Of a stretch of 64,000 nucleotides of DNA, positions 27,991 through 36,242 are shown piece by piece (position 1 is the first letter of the stretch; every line of letters starts with the position of its first letter). Under the pieces are notes generated by a model. That model was not told the DNA's origin. It searched no databases and worked only from the letters and a program-made list of their open reading frames with translations. Source of the DNA: Duganella sp. CF458. GTDB lineage: Bacteria; Pseudomonadota; Gammaproteobacteria; Burkholderiales; Burkholderiaceae_D. The position numbers were made by a program, and so were the translations under genes. The stretch lies in contig NZ_FOOF01000002.1 in assembly GCF_900113115.1 (NCBI RefSeq), positions 186,001 through 250,000 on the forward strand, given 5' to 3'.

Positions 27991-28872
27991 ATGCTGAAGA
28001 CCGAAACGCCCAGCTCCCAACATCGCGAGCTGGACCAATATCCGATAGAGCAGCTGGTCGCCGCTTTTGCCGATGACCAGCTCAGCGCGGTGCAAGCCGT
28101 GCGTGCCGCGGTCCCCGCGATTGCCAAAGCAGTCGAAGCAGCCGTGCCCCGCATCGAAGCGGGCGGCCGCCTGCTGTATGTCGGCGCCGGTACCTCCGGC
28201 CGGCTCGGCGTACTCGACAGTGTTGAGCTGTATCCCACCTTTTCCTGGCCGCGCGAACGCGCCGTCGCCGTCCTCGCCGGCGGGATGGAAGCCATGTTCA
28301 AGGCAGTGGAAGGCGCGGAGGATGACCGCGCACAGGGCGCCCGCGACCTGCTGGCGCTGAACCCGGGCCGCAATGACGTGGTGCTGGCGCTCGCCGCGTC
28401 GGGCACCACGCCGTATGTGCTGGGCGCCGTGGACGCCGCGCGCAAAGCCGGCGCGTTGACCATCGGTATCGCCAACAACCCCGCTGCGCCGGTGGCGCAG
28501 GAAGCCGAAATCGGCATCACCCTCGACACCGGCCACGAGATCATTTCCGGCAGCACGCGCCTGAAAGCCGGCACTTCGCAGAAGATCGTGCTGAACACGA
28601 TTTCCAGCGCGATCATGGTGCGCTTGCACAAGGTTTATGGAAACTTGATGGTAGACTTGAAGCCGACCAATGCGAAGCTGTTTGCGCGCACGGTGCGGCT
28701 CACCATGCACGCCACCGGTGCCGATGAAGCGGCAGCCCGCACAGCGCTGGAACAGTGCGGCTTCCACGTCAAAGTGGCGGTGGTCGCCCTGTTAAAGAAA
28801 ACCACGGTGCAGCAGGCGGGAGACTTGCTGGACCAGGCCAGGGGCAGCGTGCGCGGCGCACTCACCATTTGA
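27991..28872 (+). CDS. murQ: N-acetylmuramic acid 6-phosphate etherase
   Basis: MurQ splits MurNAc-6-phosphate into GlcNAc-6-phosphate and D-lactate, the committed step of murein amino-sugar recycling. The 293-residue protein has the SIS fold with GAGTSGRLGVLDSVE (sugar-phosphate loop; catalytic glutamate position E79), ALAASGTTPYVLGA and HEIISGSTRLKAGTSQK, then the C-terminal helical domain. The N-terminal TE...LD pattern is preserved, although the usual TExRN start is altered to TETPSSQ. It follows the NagR-like regulator by 79 bases. Confidence 0.94.
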   Translation: MLKTETPSSQHRELDQYPIEQLVAAFADDQLSAVQAVRAAVPAIAKAVEAAVPRIEAGGRLLYVGAGTSGRLGVLDSVELYPTFSWPRERAVAVLAGGMEAMFKAVEGAEDDRAQGARDLLALNPGRNDVVLALAASGTTPYVLGAVDAARKAGALTIGIANNPAAPVAQEAEIGITLDTGHEIISGSTRLKAGTSQKIVLNTISSAIMVRLHKVYGNLMVDLKPTNAKLFARTVRLTMHATGADEAAARTALEQCGFHVKVAVVALLKKTTVQQAGDLLDQARGSVRGALTI

Positions 28873-28912
28873 TCCGCTCCTGCGCTCGTCCCGGCCGATA
28901 AGAAAGGACGTA

Positions 28913-30178
28913 ATGGATCGAGCGCAGCAACGCAGCCCTTGGGGCTGGGTCCCGACACTGTATTTCAACCAGGGCATTCCCTACTTTGTGGTGATGGCGC
29001 TGTCCACCGCCATGTACAAGGATCTTGGCATCTCCAACACGGAGATGGCGTTCTACACCGGCTGGTTGTACCTGCCCTGGGTGATCAAGCCGCTCTGGTC
29101 TCCCCTGATCGAGATGTTCGGCACCAAGCGCTCATGGGTCGCCATCCTGCAGATGGTGCTCGGCGTGTCGCTGGCGGCTGTCGCATTTACACTGCCGCTA
29201 TCGAACTTCTTCCAGCTCAGCCTTGGCGTCATGTGGCTGATGGCATTCAGTTCCGCCACCCACGATATCGCCGCGGACGGCTTCTACATGCTTGGCCTGC
29301 GCCAGAAGCAGCAGGCCGAATTCGTCGGCGTGCGCAGCACTTTCTATCGCGCGGCCAACGTGGCCTGCAATGGCGGCCTGTTGTTCCTGGCCGGCGAAAT
29401 CATCAAGTATCACGGCAACCCCCACATGGCCTGGGCCATCACCTTCGGCGTGACCGGCGCGATCTTCCTGGCGCTGGCGATCTATCATTTCTTCGTGCTG
29501 CCGCGGCCGGCCGAAGACCAGCCGGCCGCGCATTCGTCGGCGCCGATGCAGGAATTCTTCGCGACTTTCACGGCCTTCTTCCGCAAGGACGGCATTGTCG
29601 TCATCCTGCTGTTCCTGCTGCTGTTCCGCCTCGGCGAATCGCAGCTGCTGAAGATGGTGGTGCCGTTCCTGAAAGACCCGCTGGAAAAAGGCGGCCTTGG
29701 ACTGAGCACCGCGGACGTGGGCATTGCCTACGGCACCATCGGCATTATCGGTTTGATCCTCGGTGGCCTGGTGGGCGGCTGGCTGATCGGGCGCTTCGGC
29801 TTGAAGCGCTGCCTGTGGCCTTTTGCGATTGCGATCCATATCCCGGACCTGATCTTCGTCTACCTGTCGCAGGCGCAGCCCCAGAATTTCGCCTGGATTG
29901 CGGCCTGCCTGGCGGTGGAGCAGTTCGGCTATGGCCTCGGCTTCACCTCTTTCATGATGTACATGATCATGATCAGCCAGGGCGAGCACAAGACCGCGCA
30001 TTATTCCATCTGCACCGGCTTCATGGCGTTGGGGATGATGATTCCGCAGATGGCCAGCGGCGCGATCCAGGAGTACCTCGGCTACCAGCATTTCTTCATT
30101 TATGTCTGCACGGCAACGATACCGGCTTTCGTCATGACCGCACTGATCAAGATAGATCCGGACTTTGGCCGGGAATAG
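28913..30178 (+). CDS. ampG: AmpG-like muropeptide permease (MFS)
   Basis: The 421-residue integral membrane protein has about twelve hydrophobic segments. It begins with the AmpG-like GIPYFVVMALSTAMYKDLGIS and WLYLPWVIKPLWSPLIEMF, and contains SSATHDIAADGFYM in the position of the AmpG D-A-Y/F motif. AmpG-type carriers bring anhydro-muropeptides into the cytoplasm. Its place 40 bases after murQ supports that substrate. AAGGA precedes the ATG. Confidence 0.88.
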   Translation: MDRAQQRSPWGWVPTLYFNQGIPYFVVMALSTAMYKDLGISNTEMAFYTGWLYLPWVIKPLWSPLIEMFGTKRSWVAILQMVLGVSLAAVAFTLPLSNFFQLSLGVMWLMAFSSATHDIAADGFYMLGLRQKQQAEFVGVRSTFYRAANVACNGGLLFLAGEIIKYHGNPHMAWAITFGVTGAIFLALAIYHFFVLPRPAEDQPAAHSSAPMQEFFATFTAFFRKDGIVVILLFLLLFRLGESQLLKMVVPFLKDPLEKGGLGLSTADVGIAYGTIGIIGLILGGLVGGWLIGRFGLKRCLWPFAIAIHIPDLIFVYLSQAQPQNFAWIAACLAVEQFGYGLGFTSFMMYMIMISQGEHKTAHYSICTGFMALGMMIPQMASGAIQEYLGYQHFFIYVCTATIPAFVMTALIKIDPDFGRE

Positions 30179-30213
30179 GTAGAATACGTTTCCTGCTGAG
30201 TGAGGGTTAGGTT

Positions 30214-31878
30214 TTGGTTTTCAATGCGAGAAGGCGGCTGACCATAGCCGCCGCCGCGGCCGGCGTGGCCGCATTCATGGGGGCGTGCTCGTCGACGCCC
30301 ACCGTGCCAGCCGCTGGTGAAGCTGCGGCTTCGCCCCCTGGTGGCGGGAGCGGCAATGCGCCGGCTCCGCCGACGGGTACAACTCCTGCACCGCTGCAGC
30401 AACGCGTCACCGGCGAGCAGCCGCCTGCCGCGCCGCGCGAATTCCGCGCCGCCTGGGTGTCGACCGTCGCCAACATCGACTGGCCCAGCCGCAGCAATCT
30501 GCCGCCGGCGCGCCAGCAGGCCGAAGCCCTTGCCATCCTGGACCGCGCCAAATCGCTGCACCTGAACGCCATCGTGCTGCAGGTGCGTCCCAGCGCCGAC
30601 GCCATCTACCCGTCCAAGCTCGAACCCTGGTCCGAATTCCTGACCGGCCAGCAAGGCAAGGCCCCCGAGCCGGCATGGGACCCGCTGGCGTTCTGGATCG
30701 CGCAGGCCCATGCCCGCGGCCTCGAACTGCACGCATGGTTCAACCCCTACCGCGCCCGTCATTCCGCCGCGCGCACGCCGAATGCGCGCGAGCACATCGC
30801 CAACAGCAAGCCGCAACTGGTGCGCCAGTACGGCAAGTTCCTGTGGATGGACCCGGGCGAGGACGCCGCCGCCCGGCAAACGCTGGACGTGATCCTGGAC
30901 GTGGTGCGCCGTTACGACATCGACGGTGTCCACATCGATGATTATTTCTACCCCTACCCGATCGAAGCTCCCGGCGCCAATGGCGGCGAGGCAGCGCTGG
31001 ACGCGCCTTCGAACGGCAACAAACCGGAGCTGGACTTTCCCGACGGCGCGCCCTACCAGCGTTACCTGCAAGGCGGCGGCACCCTGGAGCGCGCCAACTG
31101 GCGCCGCCAGAACGTCAACCAGTTGATTGAAGCAATCTACACCGGCATCCACAAGGAAAAATCGTGGGTGCGCTTTGGCATCAGTCCCTTCGGCATCGGC
31201 CGTCCGGACCGCCGCCCGCCCGGCATCCAGGGCTTCAGCCAGTACGACAAGCTGTATGCCGATGCCGAATTGTGGCTGCAGAACGGCTGGCTCGATTACC
31301 TGGCGCCGCAACTTTACTGGCCGATCGCCCAGCAGCCGCAAGCCTTCCCGGTGCTGCTCGATTACTGGCTGGGCCAGAACAAGCGTGGCCGCCATATCTG
31401 GCCGGGCCTGTACACCAGCCGCATCGACGACAGCAGCAAGTCCTTTACGGCCGACGAAATCGTGCAGCAGGTCGATGTCATGCGCAGCCGGCCCAATGCG
31501 AATGGCCACATCCACTTCAGCATCGCCGCGCTGATGCAAAACCGCAAAGGCGTGAGCGACCACCTGAAAGCCACCAGCTACCAGGGACCGGCCCTGGTGC
31601 CGGCTTCGCCGTGGCTGGGCAGCGAGGCGCCGCCCGCGCCGACGGTGGCGGTCAAGCGCCACGCCAGCGGCTTGGCGCTCACCCTGGGCAACGCCGGCCG
31701 CGCGACCCATCTTGCGATCTGGGCGCGCTACGGCGAGGAATGGCGTTTCAATGTGGTGCCGGCCGGCCGCAGCGACGTGGTGCTGACCGACGATAACGGC
31801 GTGCCCGCCCGCAGCGTGGTGGTGTCGGCGGTCGACCGCTTAGGTAACGAAAGTCCAAGAGTTTCCGCTGCCTTATAA
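30214..31878 (+). CDS. GHL10-family glycosyl hydrolase lipoprotein, DigH (YddW)-like
   Basis: The 554-residue protein has a lipoprotein signal (lipobox FMGAC, lipidated Cys25), a Ser/Pro/Gly-rich linker to about residue 70, then the GHL10 barrel: REFRAAWVSTVANIDWPS, NAIVLQVRPSADAIYPSKLEPWSEFLTG, LHAWFNPYRARH, YDIDGVHIDDYFYPYP and WVRFGISPFGIGRP. E. coli DigH of this family cuts glycan strands stripped of stem peptides. The start is a TTG because no in-frame ATG gives a signal peptide. It is 35 bases after ampG, in the same run. Confidence 0.87.
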   Translation: MVFNARRRLTIAAAAAGVAAFMGACSSTPTVPAAGEAAASPPGGGSGNAPAPPTGTTPAPLQQRVTGEQPPAAPREFRAAWVSTVANIDWPSRSNLPPARQQAEALAILDRAKSLHLNAIVLQVRPSADAIYPSKLEPWSEFLTGQQGKAPEPAWDPLAFWIAQAHARGLELHAWFNPYRARHSAARTPNAREHIANSKPQLVRQYGKFLWMDPGEDAAARQTLDVILDVVRRYDIDGVHIDDYFYPYPIEAPGANGGEAALDAPSNGNKPELDFPDGAPYQRYLQGGGTLERANWRRQNVNQLIEAIYTGIHKEKSWVRFGISPFGIGRPDRRPPGIQGFSQYDKLYADAELWLQNGWLDYLAPQLYWPIAQQPQAFPVLLDYWLGQNKRGRHIWPGLYTSRIDDSSKSFTADEIVQQVDVMRSRPNANGHIHFSIAALMQNRKGVSDHLKATSYQGPALVPASPWLGSEAPPAPTVAVKRHASGLALTLGNAGRATHLAIWARYGEEWRFNVVPAGRSDVVLTDDNGVPARSVVVSAVDRLGNESPRVSAAL

Positions 31879-31909
31879 CTTTTTGGAATGAGTGCCCCAC
31901 ACGCTTTCA

Positions 31910-31922
31910 TGTCAATATGACA
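31910..31922. promoter_or_regulatory. Small palindrome before the amino-sugar kinase
   Basis: TGTCA-ATA-TGACA sits in the 70-base gap between the GHL10 gene and the kinase, flanked by acgct (31901) and agcgt (31922-31926), which extend the dyad imperfectly. It may be an operator. No second copy is recognised in the neighbourhood. Confidence 0.3.
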
Positions 31923-31948
31923 GCGTTTCAACGTACACTCGACAGATC

Positions 31949-32866
31949 ATGGGCAAACCTGACACCGATCGTACCTTAGGGCTGGGAATCGATGCTGGCG
32001 GCACGGAAACACGCTGGGCGCTCTCCGACCCGGCAGGCGAAATTGTGTCCGAAGGCACGGTCGCCGGGCTATCGGCCCTGATGATGGCCAAGCCGGCCGG
32101 CCGCGAGCAAGTGCACGCCACGTTCAGCCAATTGGCGCAGGACGTGCTGGATGCCGGCAAGCCCTTGCGCATCTGCGCCGGGCTGACCGGGTTCGGCGGC
32201 GAAGGCAATGTCCTGATGGACTGGCTGTCCACCTTGCTCGGCGTGCGCCTTGACGCGATTACCCTCTGCAACGATATCGAAGTCGCTTATCTCGATGCCT
32301 TTGAGCCTGGCCAGGGCTACCTGGTCTACGCCGGCACCGGCTCGATTGCCGCCTTCATCGACGAGCAAGGTGAATTCCACCGTGCCGGCGGCCGCGGCGT
32401 CATGCTGGACGACGCTGGCGGCGGTTTCTGGATTGCGCGCGAAGCGATGCGCCGCATCTGGCGCGGCGAGGACGAGCAGCCCGGTTCCTGGGAGGATTCC
32501 CCGATGGCCCATGCGGTGTTCGATCACGTGGGCGGCAGCGACTGGTCCTTCTCGCGCAACTTCATGTATGCCCAGGAACGCGGCGCCATCGGTCAGCTGG
32601 CGCTGGCCGTCGCCATGAGCGCGGGCGCCGACCCGGCCGCCCGCCACATCCTGCTGCAGGCCGGCCGCGAACTGGCGCGCCTGGCGCTGGCACTGGTGAC
32701 GCGTTTCGGCGAGCGGCCGATCATCTTGTCCGGCCGCGCCGCCGAACTGCATCCCCTGATCTTCGAAGCCATGCGCGCCGACTTGCCGCCTGGATTCCAT
32801 TTGCAAAAACGCAGCGCCAGGCCGCATCATGCGGCTGCCCGGATGGCCGCCCGGCCCCGCAACTAA
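31949..32866 (+). CDS. BadF/BadG-type N-acetylglucosamine/MurNAc kinase
   Basis: The 305-residue ASKHA-fold protein has the phosphate-1 loop GIDAGGTETRWAL (about residues 13-25), CNDIEVAYLDAF, the phosphate-2 loop VYAGTGSIAAF, and GRGVMLDDAGGGFWIAREA. These are shared with GlcNAc kinases and the MurNAc/GlcNAc kinase MurK. Since murQ needs a 6-phosphorylated sugar and no anmK is present in the window, it may supply MurNAc-6P and GlcNAc-6P. The ATG at 31949 was chosen for the family N-terminus. Exact sugar preference is inference. Confidence 0.85.
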   Translation: MGKPDTDRTLGLGIDAGGTETRWALSDPAGEIVSEGTVAGLSALMMAKPAGREQVHATFSQLAQDVLDAGKPLRICAGLTGFGGEGNVLMDWLSTLLGVRLDAITLCNDIEVAYLDAFEPGQGYLVYAGTGSIAAFIDEQGEFHRAGGRGVMLDDAGGGFWIAREAMRRIWRGEDEQPGSWEDSPMAHAVFDHVGGSDWSFSRNFMYAQERGAIGQLALAVAMSAGADPAARHILLQAGRELARLALALVTRFGERPIILSGRAAELHPLIFEAMRADLPPGFHLQKRSARPHHAAARMAARPRN

Positions 32867-32873
32867 GGAAACC

Positions 32874-33665
32874 ATGAAAAAACTGCTGCTCGCTTCCCTG
32901 ATCGCCTTGCTGACCGGTTGTACCACGCAATTGCCAAACATCGACCATTCACTGACGTCCAAGGGGCAGAGCAGCCGGGTACGCTTCGTGGTGATCCACT
33001 ACACCGTGGCCGACCTGCCGCTCTCGATCAAGCTGCTGACCGAGAAGGAAGTGAGCGCACACTACCTGGTCACCGACGAGAATGAGCCGCGCGTCTACGC
33101 CCTGGTCGACGAAAACCGCGCCGCCTGGCACGCCGGCCTGAGCAGCTGGAAGAACTATACCGCGCTGAACCACAGCTCGATCGGCATCGAAATCGTCAAT
33201 CCCGGCTTCAAGGACATGCCCGACGGCCGCCACTGGTACGGCTTTAGCGAGCGCCAGATGGACCAGCTGGTTGCCCTGCTCAAGCAGATCAAGGAACGCC
33301 ACCAGATCGCGCCGGAAAACTTCCTCGGCCATGCCGACGTCGCCCCGCAGCGCAAGCAGGACCCGGGTCCCGTGTTCCCATGGAAGCGCCTGGCCGACGA
33401 GGGCCTGATCGCCTGGCCGGATGCCAACGCCGTCGCCGCCGCGCGCCCGCAATACGAGGCCCAACTGCCCGACATCGCCTGGTTCCAGCAAAAGCTGGCC
33501 CTGCACGGCTACGCCACCCCGCAGACCGGCGTGCTCGACCAGGAAACCCACAATGTGCTGGTGACCTTCCAGGCCAAGTACCGCAACAGCAAATGGGACG
33601 GCGTGCCCGACGCCGAATCCGCCGCCATCCTCGACGTGCTGACCGCGCCCAAGCCGAAACAGTAA
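32874..33665 (+). CDS. amiD: N-acetylmuramoyl-L-alanine amidase lipoprotein, AmiD-like
   Basis: The 263-residue protein has lipobox LTGC (Cys16), an Amidase_2 domain (about residues 35-175) with zinc ligands H42 (VIHYT), H153 (GHADVAP) and D163 (KQDPGP), and a C-terminal peptidoglycan-binding domain (about 205-255; FQQKLALHGYATPQTGVLDQET). E. coli AmiD has the same lipoprotein-plus-PGB layout and cleaves MurNAc or anhMurNAc from the stem peptide at the outer membrane. It starts seven bases after the kinase. Confidence 0.92.
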   Translation: MKKLLLASLIALLTGCTTQLPNIDHSLTSKGQSSRVRFVVIHYTVADLPLSIKLLTEKEVSAHYLVTDENEPRVYALVDENRAAWHAGLSSWKNYTALNHSSIGIEIVNPGFKDMPDGRHWYGFSERQMDQLVALLKQIKERHQIAPENFLGHADVAPQRKQDPGPVFPWKRLADEGLIAWPDANAVAAARPQYEAQLPDIAWFQQKLALHGYATPQTGVLDQETHNVLVTFQAKYRNSKWDGVPDAESAAILDVLTAPKPKQ

Positions 33666-33752
33666 GGCTGTTTGCACGGCGGCCTGCTTTCCCCTATCCT
33701 GCCCACATGCTGCGGGGAGGACCTGCGGCGCCGAGGAAGAGGAACCAGGACA

Positions 33753-34655
33753 ATGCGGCTGCGCCACATCGAAGTTTTCCACGCCATCATGCAGGTCGGC
33801 ACCATCAGTGGCGCCGCCCAGGTGCTGCACATTTCGCAGCCCGCCGTGACCAAGGTGCTGCAGCACGCCGAACTGCAACTGGGTATGCCGCTGTTCGAGC
33901 GCGTGCGCGGCAAGCTGTACCCGAAACCGGAAGCGCACCGACTGTTTGCCGAAACCGAAAAACTGCACCGCGACCTGCAAGGCATCCGCCGCCTGGCCGC
34001 CAGCCTGAAAGGCCGCGCCGTCGAAACCGTGCGCCTGGTCTCGACGCCGACCATCGCCATCAGCGTGCTGCCGCAAGCCATGAGCGAATGGCGCAAGGCA
34101 TTCCCCGGCACCCGCTGCGAACTGGCCACCCACCACACCTCCGAGATCGTCAACACCCTGCGCCTGGGCGAAACCGACATGGCGCTGTCGCTGCAGGACC
34201 CGCGCCATCCCGGCATCATCGCCGAGCCGATTGCGCAAGGCGTGATGACGGTGATCGCGCCGGCCGGCACCTGGCGCGGCGACCAGGCCGGCTTGCCGCT
34301 GACAGCGCAAGGCCTGACCGGTGAATTGATCGGCCATGCCGACAATGATCCGCTGGGCGAGATGATTGTCGCTTCCTGCGAAGCGCAAGGTATCCAGCCC
34401 AACTTTCGCACCACGGTGCAGACTTACCAGATCGCCCGTTCGCTGGTGGAAGCCGGTGCCGGCCTGGCCGTGGTCGATCCGTTCACGGCGGCATCGGCCG
34501 ATCCGGCCAAAGTCCAGAAGCGGCAGTGGGCGCCGGGCATTCCGATCCAGCTTTTCCTGCTGACGAACAGCCACGCACCGCTGTCGCACGGCGCCCGCCA
34601 ACTGGCCGATTCGATCGCCAGCATGGCCCGCGCCTGTCTCGAACAAGGAAAGTAA
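33753..34655 (+). CDS. LysR-family transcriptional regulator
   Basis: The 300-residue protein has the LysR winged helix at residues 1-60 (MRLRHIEVFHAIMQVGTISGAAQVLHISQPAVTKVLQHAE) and a substrate-binding effector domain from about residue 90. The order of the opening suggests a regulator of amino-acid or peptide metabolism, but no ligand is evident. ATG at 33753 was chosen because it gives the canonical LysR start and is preceded by AGGA. The stop overlaps the ddpX start (TAATG), so they are co-translated. Confidence 0.88.
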   Translation: MRLRHIEVFHAIMQVGTISGAAQVLHISQPAVTKVLQHAELQLGMPLFERVRGKLYPKPEAHRLFAETEKLHRDLQGIRRLAASLKGRAVETVRLVSTPTIAISVLPQAMSEWRKAFPGTRCELATHHTSEIVNTLRLGETDMALSLQDPRHPGIIAEPIAQGVMTVIAPAGTWRGDQAGLPLTAQGLTGELIGHADNDPLGEMIVASCEAQGIQPNFRTTVQTYQIARSLVEAGAGLAVVDPFTAASADPAKVQKRQWAPGIPIQLFLLTNSHAPLSHGARQLADSIASMARACLEQGK

Positions 34656-35266
34656 TGAGCAACATCATCCGCAGCGAAGATGTTCCCGGCAGCCCCGATT
34701 TCCGCCACCTGCGCACTATCGACGGTATCGCGGTCGACCTGCGTTATGCCGGTCCGGACAACTTCGTCGGGCGGGATCTGTATTCGCCGCTGGATTGCGC
34801 CTGGCTGCATCGCGATGCGGCCGCCGCCATCGAAGGCGTGGTGGCTTATCTGGCGCGGCGGGCGCCAGGCTGCAAGGTGCTGCTGCTCGACGCCTTGCGC
34901 CCGCACCGTGTGCAGGAGCAGCTGTGGGATGCGCTGGCCGGCACCAGCCTGCAGATGTACCTGGCGCCGCCGGAGCGCGGCTCGATCCATTCCTTCGGCA
35001 TGGCGGTCGACATCACCATCCTCGACCCCTCCGGCCGGGAGCTCGACATGGGCACGGGATTCGACGACATGACGGAATTGTCCCATCCCGCGCTCGAGGC
35101 GCGGCACCTCGCCAGCGGCGAACTGACCACCGCGCAAATTGCCAACCGCCAATTGCTGCGCGATGCCATGTTCCAGGCAGGTTTTGCTGGCATCAACAGC
35201 GAATGGTGGCATTTCGACTGCGGCGACCGTGTGCTGGTGCGCCGCGATTACACCAAAGTCCTATAA
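34655..35266 (+). CDS. ddpX: D-alanyl-D-alanine dipeptidase, VanX/DdpX family
   Basis: The 203-residue zinc dipeptidase has the active-site arginine R82 (LDALRPHRVQEQ), zinc ligands H112 and D119 in SIHSFGMAVDI, the catalytic E183 and zinc ligand H186 in EWWHF. No signal peptide is visible, so it acts in the cytosol, releasing D-Ala from D-Ala-D-Ala. There are no vanH/vanA-like ligase genes beside it, so glycopeptide resistance is unlikely; catabolism of murein-derived D-Ala-D-Ala fits the context. It overlaps the LysR stop by one base. Confidence 0.92.
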   Translation: MSNIIRSEDVPGSPDFRHLRTIDGIAVDLRYAGPDNFVGRDLYSPLDCAWLHRDAAAAIEGVVAYLARRAPGCKVLLLDALRPHRVQEQLWDALAGTSLQMYLAPPERGSIHSFGMAVDITILDPSGRELDMGTGFDDMTELSHPALEARHLASGELTTAQIANRQLLRDAMFQAGFAGINSEWWHFDCGDRVLVRRDYTKVL

Positions 35267-35279
35267 GGAGACATCCGCC

Positions 35280-35747
35280 ATGCAGCAGCCCTGGTCTACC
35301 ACACGAGCAATCCTGACCGGCGGCGCGCTGGGCGGCTTGCTGGACATCCTGTTTGCGATCGGTTTCGCCGGCTATAACGGCCTGCCGCCGGAACGCCTGC
35401 TGCAAGTGGTGGCCAGCGGCGCGCTGGGCAAGGCGGCCTTCACCGGCGGCGCAGCCGCTGCGGCATTCGGCCTGGCCTGCCATTTCGCCCTGAGTTTTGG
35501 GTGGATGGCGATCTTCTTCTTCGCCGCGCGGCGCATTCCGGCGCTGGCGCGGCAACCGCTGTTGTCGGCTGTCGGCTACGGTTTGCTGGTGTTCTTCACC
35601 ATGCGGCTGGTGGTGCTGCCGCTGTCTGCCTTCCCGCGCCCGGTGACGTTCAATGCCTTCTCATGGGGCATGGATATCCTGTCGCACATCTTCCTGTTCA
35701 GCCTTCCGATCGTGTGGGCGACGCGCAAGGTGCATCGCGCGTCATAA
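35280..35747 (+). CDS. Small integral membrane protein, function unknown
   Basis: The 155-residue protein has four hydrophobic segments (about residues 13-30, 58-82, 98-118, 128-148). The first, TGGALGGLLDILFAIGF, is rich in glycine. I do not recognise a family. AAGGAG eight bases before the ATG at 35280 supports the start, 13 bases after ddpX. It converges on the DUF2939-type gene with a six-base overlap. Confidence 0.65.
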   Translation: MQQPWSTTRAILTGGALGGLLDILFAIGFAGYNGLPPERLLQVVASGALGKAAFTGGAAAAAFGLACHFALSFGWMAIFFFAARRIPALARQPLLSAVGYGLLVFFTMRLVVLPLSAFPRPVTFNAFSWGMDILSHIFLFSLPIVWATRKVHRAS

Positions 35748-36242
35748 ACGGAACTCGGACAGCTTCCAGTCCGCAAAGCCATTGCGGATGAACACCAGCG
35801 CGACCTTGTCGTTGCGGACGATGTAGCGGTTGACGCCATCGCGCTCGGTGATCCACTTCGGCTTGTCTTCGCCGGAAGGTGGCTCCTGATCACGCTCGCG
35901 CGTGTCGCGATCCTCGTGCCCGCCGCGCTTCCTGGCAAAGTCGCCATGCTCCAGCACGAACATCACCGCCTCAGGCCGCACCAGCGCATCCACCACCACG
36001 CCGCCAAGCAGCCGCCCAAAGCCGGCCAGTGCATCGTCGCCGGGCTTGCCGGCGATATCGTCTTTCATGTTCTCGCGCAGCGCCGGAAAATCGACGTGGC
36101 TGTTGAACGCCGCCACATCATGCGCCCGCACCGCCTCTTTCATCTGGTGCACAACGAGCAACGGCGACCAGTACCAATACGCCGCCACCGCAACCAAGAC
36201 CGCCAGCAGCGCGGTTGGAATGCCTTTACTTTGTTTTGCCAT
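35742..36242 (-). CDS. DUF2939-type membrane-anchored protein
   Basis: The 166-residue protein has one N-terminal membrane segment (about residues 9-27; IPTALLAVLVAVAAYWYWSPL) and a periplasmic domain with AVRAHDVAAFNSHVDFPALRENMKDDI, the typical DUF2939 segment, then a C-terminal NRYIVRNDKVALVFIRNGFADWKLSEFRL. Function is unknown. Its ATG immediately follows the dacB stop (no gap), so it is translationally coupled to dacB. Confidence 0.78.
   Translation of the reverse strand: MAKQSKGIPTALLAVLVAVAAYWYWSPLLVVHQMKEAVRAHDVAAFNSHVDFPALRENMKDDIAGKPGDDALAGFGRLLGGVVVDALVRPEAVMFVLEHGDFARKRGGHEDRDTRERDQEPPSGEDKPKWITERDGVNRYIVRNDKVALVFIRNGFADWKLSEFRL

Noticed and set aside
34655..35266. Glycopeptide (vancomycin) resistance.
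   Set aside because: VanX alone is not resistance; there is no vanH, vanA or VanRS-type pair nearby.
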